The notes beneath the pieces were generated by a model, which was not told where the DNA came from, searched no databases, and was given only the letters and a program-made list of their open reading frames with translations. Shown here piece by piece: positions 1-5,708 of a stretch of 8,766 nt of DNA. Numbering within the stretch: the stretch's first letter is position 1; each line of letters begins with the position of its first letter. The position numbers were made by a program, and so were the translations under genes. This DNA is from Phycisphaerae bacterium (GTDB taxonomy: Bacteria > Planctomycetota > Phycisphaerae > Phycisphaerales > SM1A02), in NCBI GenBank assembly GCA_002591705.1, contig PAAB01000031.1, positions 32,412 to 41,177 on the forward strand, written 5' to 3'.

Positions 1-45
1 TTGTGAGCAATCATGCCACATCACCGAATGAACCTGACGCACGAC

Positions 46-50
46 GGAGG
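46..50 (+). promoter_or_regulatory. Ribosome binding site deciding the glpK start
   Basis: GGAGG lies 10 bases before the ATG at 61. It supports that ATG over the in-frame ATG at 13, which would add 16 residues (beginning MPHHRMNLTH) that do not look like the start of a glycerol kinase. No promoter is recognisable in bases 1-45. Confidence 0.7.
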
Positions 51-60
51 AAGTGCACCA

Positions 61-1572
61 ATGGCCCACCTGATGGCGCTCGACGAGGGAACGACCAGTT
101 GCCGGACGATCATCTTCGACGAGCACTGCGGCATCGTTGCGATGGCACAGCACGAGTTCGCTCAGCACTTCCCGCAACCGGGCTGGGTCGAGCACGACGC
201 GGCCGAGATCTGGACCACACAGCGGCGGACCATGATCGAGGCGCTCGAACAGGCGGAACTCTCCGCGGCCGACATCGCCTCCATCGGGATCACCAACCAG
301 CGTGAGACCGTCGTGCTGTGGGATCGCCGCACGGGCCGCCCCGTCCACAATGCCATCGTCTGGCAGGATCGGCGGACCGCCGACCTCATCGAGCGGTTCG
401 ACACGCCCGCCCACCGCGAACTGGTGCGAGAACGGACCGGACTGCTGCTGGACCCCTATTTCTGCGCATCCAAGATCCACTGGCTGCTGGAGGAGGTGGA
501 CGGACTGCGGACCGATGCCGAGGCCGGGCACATCGCTTTCGGCACCATGGACTCCTGGCTGCTCTGGAATCTGACCGGCGGTACGGTGCATTGCACGGAC
601 GTCTCCAATGCATGCCGTACGCTGCTCTACGATATCCATCGTGGCCGGTGGGACGACGAGCTTCTGCAGTTGTTCGATATTCCCGCGGCGATGCTTCCCG
701 ATGTCCGCCCCACGAGCTGCGACTTCGGTGCCACGGAGACTCCGCTGCTGGGCGAACCCGTGCACATCGGCGGCATGATCGGCGATCAGCAGTCTGCGCT
801 CTTCGGACAGGCCTGTGTCGAGCCCGGGATGGCGAAGACGACCTACGGCACCGGCTGCTTCCTGCTGATGAACACCGGTGAGACCGCAGTCGCCAGCGAA
901 CACAACATGCTCACCACCGTGGCATGGCAACTTGACGACTGCGCTCCGACCTACGCGCTGGAAGGCAGCGTGTTCATGGGAGGTGCGTCGATCCAATGGC
1001 TCCGCGACGGCCTCAAGCTGATCAGCAACGCTCCGGAGGTGAACGCGCTCGCCGGATCCGTCCCCGACAGCGGCGGCGTGGTGCTCGTGCCGGCCTTTGC
1101 CGGACTCGGAGCGCCGTACTGGGATCCCTTCGCCCGCGGTGCGATTCTGGGCCTGACCCGCGGAAGCACCGACGCCCACGTGGCGCGGGCGACCCTCGAA
1201 GGCATCGCCTGCCAGGTCTGCGATCTGCTGAAGGCGATGGAGGGTGACTCGGGCGTTCCGCTCTCGGAGTTGCGTGTGGATGGTGGAGCTGCGGCCAGTG
1301 ATCTGCTGATGCAGATCCAGTGCGACCTGCTGGATCGACCGGTGCTCCGTCCACAGGTGCTGGAGACCACTGCGCTCGGGGCTGCCTTCATGGCGGGGCT
1401 CGCCTGCGGCGTCTACGGTTCACTCTCCGATATCAGCGGACATTGGCATCAGGAGCGGCGGTTCGAAGCCGACATGAAGGCTGGAGTGCGGGGAGACCGC
1501 CTGGCCAGGTGGAGCAGGGCGGTGGAGCGTGCCCGGGGTTGGATGCAGGAGGATGGCGATGCTGCGGGCTGA
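61..1572 (+). CDS. glpK: Glycerol kinase
   Basis: Phosphorylates glycerol with ATP to sn-glycerol-3-phosphate in the cytoplasm, trapping glycerol and feeding the next gene, glpD. The 503-residue product matches the usual length of about 500. FGGY-kinase signatures are clear: N-terminal phosphate loop LDEGTTSCR (7-15), GITNQRET (76-83) with WQDRRT (101-106), TDVSNACRTLL (179-189), GDQQSALFGQ (241-250) with D242 as the expected catalytic base, YGTGCFLLMNTG (262-273), GAPYWDPFARGAILGLTRG (350-368), RVDGGAAASDLLMQ (405-418) and the C-terminal TALGAAF. The segment before GDQQ is short (LLGEPVHIGG). It lacks the GGKGGTR loop that binds fructose-1,6-bisphosphate in the E. coli enzyme, and I see no His matching the HPr-phosphorylated site of Gram-positive enzymes, so regulation probably differs. 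The end overlaps glpD by 14 bases. No glpF facilitator gene is visible. Confidence 0.97.
   Translation: MAHLMALDEGTTSCRTIIFDEHCGIVAMAQHEFAQHFPQPGWVEHDAAEIWTTQRRTMIEALEQAELSAADIASIGITNQRETVVLWDRRTGRPVHNAIVWQDRRTADLIERFDTPAHRELVRERTGLLLDPYFCASKIHWLLEEVDGLRTDAEAGHIAFGTMDSWLLWNLTGGTVHCTDVSNACRTLLYDIHRGRWDDELLQLFDIPAAMLPDVRPTSCDFGATETPLLGEPVHIGGMIGDQQSALFGQACVEPGMAKTTYGTGCFLLMNTGETAVASEHNMLTTVAWQLDDCAPTYALEGSVFMGGASIQWLRDGLKLISNAPEVNALAGSVPDSGGVVLVPAFAGLGAPYWDPFARGAILGLTRGSTDAHVARATLEGIACQVCDLLKAMEGDSGVPLSELRVDGGAAASDLLMQIQCDLLDRPVLRPQVLETTALGAAFMAGLACGVYGSLSDISGHWHQERRFEADMKAGVRGDRLARWSRAVERARGWMQEDGDAAG
1547..1552 (+). promoter_or_regulatory. Ribosome binding site inside glpK deciding the glpD start
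   Basis: A full AGGAGG lies in the last codons of glpK. It directly abuts the ATG at 1553, which is too close for use, and sits 6 bases before the ATG at 1559, a good spacing. This favours 1559 and implies that glpD translation is coupled to glpK. Confidence 0.75.
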
Positions 1573-3127
1573 TCTGGTTACCGCCGCAACCGCCGCGGAG
1601 GACTGGGATGTGGTCGTCATCGGCGGCGGCGCCACCGGACTCGGGACCGCGGTCGACGCCGCGTCCCGTGGGTACCGGACCCTGCTGCTCGAGCAGGTCG
1701 ACTTTGCGAAGGCGACGAGCAGTCGATCAACCAAGCTGGTCCACGGCGGAGTTCGGTATCTCCAGCAGGGGAACATCTCGCTGGTTCGTGAGGCGCTCCA
1801 TGAGCGGGGTCTGATGTACGACAACGCGCCGCACCTGGTCACCGATCTCGCCTTCGTGGTGCCGCGCTACAAGTGGTGGGAGGGGCCGTTCTACGGCATC
1901 GGACTCAAGCTCTACGATCTGCTCGCCGGCAAGCTCAACCTCGCGCCGTCGCGGAGACTCTCCCACCAACAGACCCTGAAGGCGATACCGAACCTGGAGT
2001 CCAACGGACTTGACGGCGGGACGCAGTACCACGACGGACAGTTCGACGACTCCCGGATGTGCACGACGCTCATGCGAACGGGGCTCGATCACGGTGCGGT
2101 CATGCTCAATCACGCTCCGGTGGTGGGATTGCTTCGCGATCGGGACGACCATGTGTCCGGCGTTCGGTTCCGCGATTCGGAGACGGGTCTCGAACACGAG
2201 GCCCGGGCCCGGGTGGTGGTCAACGCCACGGGGGTCTTCTCCAACGCCGTGCGTCGGATGGACGACGTGGATGCGGATTCGGTCGTCGAGCCCAGCCGCG
2301 GCGTGCATCTGGTGCTCGACGCGTCGTTTCTGAGGGGTGAGACGGCCATCATGGTTCCGCACACCGACGACGGACGCATCCTGTTCGTCATCCCCTGGCA
2401 CGAACGGTGTCTGGTGGGAACGACGGACGAGCACGCTCCCGAACCGGTGCTGGAACCGAGGGCCACGGAGGATGAGGTCGAGTTCATCCTGCGCAACGCG
2501 GCCCGCTACCTCGACAAGGACCCGGGACGGGAGGATGTGCTCAGCGTCTTCGCCGGCTTGCGTCCACTGGTGAAGCACAAGGGGACCGCCACCAAGAAGA
2601 TCTCCCGCGAGCACGAGATCATCGTCTCCCGTGGCGGACTGGTCACCGTCGTCGGAGGCAAGTGGACCACCTACCGACGGATGGCGGCGGACACGATGGA
2701 CTCCGCCATCGACATCGGTGGATTGGAGCGGCGGGACTGCGTCACCGAATCGCTCCGGCTCCACGGATGGCTGGATCGCTCGGATCCGTCCATGCCCCGA
2801 TCGAACTGGCTGCGGGTCTACGGTGCCGATGCGGAGGAGGTCCTCGGCACCTGCAGCGAGATCGAGGACGGGATGGAACTGCTGCACGAACGTCTGCCGT
2901 ACCCGCGCGGCGTCGTGGTGCACGCGGTCCGGTTCGAACTGGCGAGGACGGTCGAGGACGTGCTGGCCCGTCGGACGCGGGCCCTGCTCCTGGACGCATC
3001 GGCGGCCGCCGACGCGGCCGAGGAGGTTGCCACCCTGATGGCGGACGAGTTGGGCCGTGACGCGGCGTGGGTCGCATCGCAGGTCGCCGAGTTCCGCGAT
3101 CTGGCCTCGGGCTATCGGCTGGTCTAG
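1559..3127 (+). CDS. glpD: Glycerol-3-phosphate dehydrogenase, FAD-dependent (aerobic type)
   Basis: Oxidises glycerol-3-phosphate to dihydroxyacetone phosphate and passes electrons through FAD to membrane quinone; expected peripherally on the inner face of the cytoplasmic membrane. The 522 residues fit the GlpD/GlpA family. The N-terminal FAD-binding Rossmann motif is VVVIGGGATGLGTAVDAASR (18-37), followed by SSRSTKLVHGGVRYLQQG (54-71), the dehydrogenase signature. VVNATGVFSNAV (220-231) is a further FAD contact, FAGLRPLV (331-338) carries the probable substrate arginine, and GGKWTTYRRMA (366-376) closes the catalytic domain. The rest is the usual helical C-terminal domain (LPYPRGVVVHAVRFELARTV, 446-465). 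The length and absence of a C-terminal Cys-rich region argue for the single-subunit aerobic enzyme rather than the anaerobic GlpABC complex. An in-frame GTG at 1529 and ATG at 1553 are less likely starts. The stop TAG overlaps the stop of the convergent gene. Confidence 0.96.
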   Translation: MLRADLVTAATAAEDWDVVVIGGGATGLGTAVDAASRGYRTLLLEQVDFAKATSSRSTKLVHGGVRYLQQGNISLVREALHERGLMYDNAPHLVTDLAFVVPRYKWWEGPFYGIGLKLYDLLAGKLNLAPSRRLSHQQTLKAIPNLESNGLDGGTQYHDGQFDDSRMCTTLMRTGLDHGAVMLNHAPVVGLLRDRDDHVSGVRFRDSETGLEHEARARVVVNATGVFSNAVRRMDDVDADSVVEPSRGVHLVLDASFLRGETAIMVPHTDDGRILFVIPWHERCLVGTTDEHAPEPVLEPRATEDEVEFILRNAARYLDKDPGREDVLSVFAGLRPLVKHKGTATKKISREHEIIVSRGGLVTVVGGKWTTYRRMAADTMDSAIDIGGLERRDCVTESLRLHGWLDRSDPSMPRSNWLRVYGADAEEVLGTCSEIEDGMELLHERLPYPRGVVVHAVRFELARTVEDVLARRTRALLLDASAAADAAEEVATLMADELGRDAAWVASQVAEFRDLASGYRLV

Positions 3128-3513
3128 CCGTCGATCGCGTGCGATTCGAGGTCCTCGAGCTGGCAGTGCTCCAGAGCGCCCTCGTGCGTAGCGGAGAGCA
3201 CGACCCGCGGAGCGCATCCATTCAGCAACGCCTCCTGCCAGCGGGGTGCGCACAGGCACCAGCGGTCGCCGTCCTTCAGACCCGGAAATCCGTACTGCGG
3301 CATGGGAGTGGAGAGATCGTTGCCGACCGAGCGAGAGAACGCGAGGAACTCGTCCGTGACCACCACGCATACGGTGTGACTGCCGAGGTCGTCCGGTCCG
3401 GTCTCGCAGCAGCCGCTTCGGTAGAAGCCGGTCATCGGGTCGAGCGAGCAGGCCTGCAGGGGATCACCCTGGACGTTTCGCTGGGGCGGAGGAGTCTCGA
3501 TGGAGCGAATCAT
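3124..3513 (-). CDS. DUF2237 family protein
   Basis: A 129-residue protein of the widespread DUF2237 (COG3651) family, for which I know no established function. Family hallmarks read from N to C terminus: NVQGDPLQAC (13-22), TGFYRSGCCETG (28-39), GSHTVC (44-49), EFLAFSRSVGNDLSTP (55-70), YGFPGLKDGDRWCLC (74-88) and RWQEA (91-95). The conserved cysteines, a CC pair and a CLC, suggest metal binding or redox chemistry, but that is inference. No signal peptide or membrane segment is seen, so it is probably cytoplasmic. It starts 17 bases after the DNA glycosylase gene on the same strand, so the two are probably co-transcribed; the ribosome binding site is weak (AGG about 8 bases upstream). Its TAG stop lies in the CTAG shared with the glpD stop. 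Confidence 0.92.
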   Translation of the reverse strand: MIRSIETPPPQRNVQGDPLQACSLDPMTGFYRSGCCETGPDDLGSHTVCVVVTDEFLAFSRSVGNDLSTPMPQYGFPGLKDGDRWCLCAPRWQEALLNGCAPRVVLSATHEGALEHCQLEDLESHAIDG

Positions 3514-3530
3514 GACCAGAGCCTAGCAGG

Positions 3531-4364
3531 TCAATGCTGCCGAGACGGGACCCAGGCCGTTGTCCGTCCCGCGAGCGTGAGGTGCTCGATCGGTGTACCG
3601 TCGCGCAGCGCTGCTCCGTCCTGTCGGCCCCATCGATGATGGAACAGCCAGGCACGGGGAAGTCGACTCTTCTCCGCATTGACCTTGACCGCGGTTCGTA
3701 TGACGGATCCCAGACAGCGACGCAGTGCCCGGATCTCGGACTCGTCCAGCGAATCGGCTCCTCGACGTGGATCCAGTCGGGCCTGGTACAGGACTTCATC
3801 CGCGATCCAGTTGCCCACCCCCGCGGCAAAGGATTGATCGAGCAGCAGTCCCTTCAGGGTGACCCGCCGTCCGCCGATCCGTTTCGCGAACGCCGCGGCC
3901 GTGGGCATCGAAAGAAGCGGATCGAACCCGAGTTTCGACAGGGGGGGTTCTTCACGCGGTGTCTGCCGCATTTTGATGCGGCCGAATCGACGTGCACTGG
4001 TCATCGCCAGTCGCCCACCGTCGTCGAACTCGAGCTGGATCTTCCAGAACCTCGGCGGCCAGTCGGATCCGGGATCGATGCCCGATTCCAACTGCAGATG
4101 GTTTCCCTCGGGGACATGAAAGGCCCCCGTCATGCCGAAGTGGAAGAGCGGCATCGGGGGCTGATCCAGTTCGAACCACAGCTGCTTGCCGAGGCGTTCC
4201 ACCGAACGGACCGTGCGTCCCGTGAGCCGGCGGGCGAGGGTACGCGGAGCGATCCCGTCGATGACGATGCGGTCGTCGGCGCATCGCACCCGTCGGATCA
4301 CGCGTCCCTCCGCGACTTCGGCCGCCATGCGGCGACCACGTTCGACTTCTGGCAGCTCCGGCAT
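3531..4364 (-). CDS. Fpg/Nei-family DNA glycosylase with a plant/fungal-type zincless finger
   Basis: Base-excision repair enzyme expected to remove oxidised purines (formamidopyrimidines and related lesions) and cut the resulting abasic site. The 277-residue product starts MPELPEVE; Pro2 (Schiff-base nucleophile) and Glu3 must be near-terminal, which fixes the start at 4364 rather than the in-frame ATG at 4403. K60 in GKQLWFEL is the expected beta-hairpin lysine, followed by FHFGMTG (74-80) and RRFGRIKM (125-132). The helix-two-turn-helix is LLLDQSFAAGVGNWIADE (173-190), with N185. The C terminus should be a four-Cys zinc finger in bacterial MutM, but has no Cys at all. It reads WLFHHRWGR (239-247) and AGRTTAWVPSRQ (265-276), closely resembling the zincless finger of plant and fungal FPG (GRTTAYVPELQ as I recall it), with R267 as the DNA-contacting arginine. 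The whole protein looks plant-like, not just the tail. It could be called mutM by automated annotation. Confidence 0.93.
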   Translation of the reverse strand: MPELPEVERGRRMAAEVAEGRVIRRVRCADDRIVIDGIAPRTLARRLTGRTVRSVERLGKQLWFELDQPPMPLFHFGMTGAFHVPEGNHLQLESGIDPGSDWPPRFWKIQLEFDDGGRLAMTSARRFGRIKMRQTPREEPPLSKLGFDPLLSMPTAAAFAKRIGGRRVTLKGLLLDQSFAAGVGNWIADEVLYQARLDPRRGADSLDESEIRALRRCLGSVIRTAVKVNAEKSRLPRAWLFHHRWGRQDGAALRDGTPIEHLTLAGRTTAWVPSRQH

Positions 4365-4400
4365 GGTGGAAACAGTAGCCGCGGCCCCGATCTCCAGCAC

Positions 4401-4423
4401 CATTTACAATGAGAAATATGCAT
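4401..4423 (+). promoter_or_regulatory. AT-rich patch with a possible -10 box
   Basis: About 17 of these 23 bases are A or T, in a window otherwise strongly GC-rich. It contains TACAAT (4405-4410), one mismatch from the TATAAT -10 consensus, overlapping the first ATG (4409) of the phosphatase lipoprotein. No convincing -35 box lies 16-18 bases upstream. If this is the -10 element, transcription would begin close to the ATG at 4418, giving a nearly leaderless message. The 44-base gap (4365-4408) between the two divergent genes must also hold the glycosylase promoter, which I cannot identify. Confidence 0.3.
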
Positions 4424-5266
4424 CGTCTCCTCGTCATGCTGCTTCCGATGGTCCTCCTCGGGTGTGACAAGTCGGATCCACCGGCCGTCGGTTCCGACGA
4501 TGGGCTGCCGAACCTGCAATGCGTGGATTCCACCATGCAGATCTGGGTCGGGGGACACCCGCATCCCGGACGGGGCGACGCGGCGATGGATCGACTCGGG
4601 ATTCGATCGATCATCGTGGTCGATGCGCCGCCACCGGTCGATCCATCCCGTCCGGCCGTCCACTTGCCGTTGAAGTATTCGGGGATCGATGAGCGGGAGG
4701 CGAGCCAACTGGCCTACCTGCTGACCACCTTGGAACGCCCGATCTACATCCACTGCCACCACGGAACCAATCGGGCTCCCGCGGCCGCTGCGATCGGACT
4801 GATCGGCACCGGTGAGCTGACCGCGGCGGAGGGACTGGGACTGCTGGATCGTTCGGGGACCAATCCGTCCTTCGGCGGGCTGTTCGAGGCCGTTCGCACG
4901 GCGACACCGATTCCGAACGACCGACGCGAGCCCTACGACGGATCGGACGCCACGGTGGACGACTTCGCGCTGTCCATGTCCGACGTCGATGAGGTCTTCG
5001 CCCGTCTCGAAGGTGCATCCGATCGCGGGTGGACGGATACGCAGTCCCCGGCGGATGCCGCGGAGCTGGTGGACCTTCTCCGGGTCTCGCTCGACCGAAC
5101 CGCATTGAACGAGGACCAGATCTTCCGTCGGCTTTCCGAAGGAAGCATCGCACGGGCCACGGCACTCGAGGATGCGCTGGTGCAGGGGGATCGCACCGCG
5201 GCCCTGCGGCAGATGAAGAGTCTGACCGCCACCTGCCGCGCCTGCCACGACCGGTTCAGGAACTGA
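4409..5266 (+). CDS. Lipoprotein with CX5R phosphatase domain fused to a cytochrome c'-like haem domain
   Basis: A 285-residue probable periplasmic lipoprotein. A short basic start and hydrophobic stretch end in lipobox VLLGC, with C19 as the lipidated residue and D20 next to it (a retention signal for the inner membrane in E. coli). Residues 33-165 resemble a dual-specificity/tyrosine phosphatase: WVGGHPHPGRGDAAMDRLGI (46-65), IIVVDAPPPVD (68-78), then the active-site loop HCHHGTNRAP (115-124), a CX5R motif with C116 nucleophile and R122. Residues about 185-285 are predicted helical and end CRACHDRFRN; C276, C279 and H280 form a CXXCH haem-c attachment site at the extreme C terminus, as in cytochrome c'/c556. 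M190 is a possible sixth ligand. Substrate unknown. Neither ATG (4409 or 4418) has a Shine-Dalgarno sequence; both preserve the lipobox. The last 11 bases overlap the convergent cupin gene. Domain calls come from motifs; the haem domain is less certain than the phosphatase. Confidence 0.85.
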   Translation: MRNMHRLLVMLLPMVLLGCDKSDPPAVGSDDGLPNLQCVDSTMQIWVGGHPHPGRGDAAMDRLGIRSIIVVDAPPPVDPSRPAVHLPLKYSGIDEREASQLAYLLTTLERPIYIHCHHGTNRAPAAAAIGLIGTGELTAAEGLGLLDRSGTNPSFGGLFEAVRTATPIPNDRREPYDGSDATVDDFALSMSDVDEVFARLEGASDRGWTDTQSPADAAELVDLLRVSLDRTALNEDQIFRRLSEGSIARATALEDALVQGDRTAALRQMKSLTATCRACHDRFRN

Positions 5267-5708
5267 CTCCATCCGGTTCGAAGTCGTCGTCGGCCATCTC
5301 GAAGAAGTCGAACTCGAACGCCGGACTGACCGTGCAGCCCACGAGGGTCCATTCGCCCAGCGACCGGGCGGACTGCCAGGCGTCCGGCGGCACGATGGCC
5401 TGGGGCGTCTCCTCCTGGAACAACCCGGGGCCCAGGGTGTGGCGACGCACCGGACGACCGTCCTCGCTGACCAGCAGTTCCAGCGGAGCGCCTTCGTAGA
5501 AGTGCCAGATCTCCGTGGCGTCGATGCGGTGCCACCGGGACCGTTCCCCGGCACGCAGGAGAAAGAGGATGGCGGTGCCGCTGCCGCGGCCGCCGTCGGC
5601 GGGTCGATCCCGCCAGGTCTCACGATAGAAACCGCCTTCGGGATGGGGTTTCAGCCCCAGTCGGGCGATGATCTCGTGGGCCGGCGGCAGGGTGTTCGAT
5701 GCGTTCAC
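5256..5708 (-). CDS. DUF985 (cupin_5) family protein
   Basis: A 150-residue single-domain cupin of the DUF985/COG3542 family; biochemical role not established to my knowledge. Family signatures are LGLKPHPEGGFYRETWR (17-33), ILFLLRAGERSRWHRIDATE (47-66), IWHFYEGAPLELLV (67-80), VPPDAWQSARSL (106-117) and GEWTLVGCTVSPAFEFDFFE (118-137). H60, E66 and H69 are plausible metal ligands of the cupin barrel. No signal peptide, so cytoplasmic, unlike the secreted peptidases before it. The start is a GTG whose last two bases are the first two of the peptidase stop (GTGA), with GAGG 4 bases upstream; this suggests translational coupling. The open frame continues far upstream, but that part is only a shadow of the peptidase gene. 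The stop lies 11 bases inside the convergent phosphatase gene. Confidence 0.92.
   Translation of the reverse strand: MNASNTLPPAHEIIARLGLKPHPEGGFYRETWRDRPADGGRGSGTAILFLLRAGERSRWHRIDATEIWHFYEGAPLELLVSEDGRPVRRHTLGPGLFQEETPQAIVPPDAWQSARSLGEWTLVGCTVSPAFEFDFFEMADDDFEPDGVSS

Noticed and set aside
1..12. TTGTGAGC at the left edge as a lac-type operator half-site
   Set aside because: It is too short and has no matching inverted half; I see no support for a regulator site.
1727..3370. A 547-codon open frame antisense to glpD
   Set aside because: Long antisense frames are expected in GC-rich coding DNA. Its translation is rich in Arg, Gly and His with no recognisable motif, while the plus strand is an unmistakable GlpD.
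4365..4403. Upstream in-frame ATG at 4403 for the DNA glycosylase
   Set aside because: It would put 13 residues before MPELPE, burying the Pro2 nucleophile that must become the N terminus.
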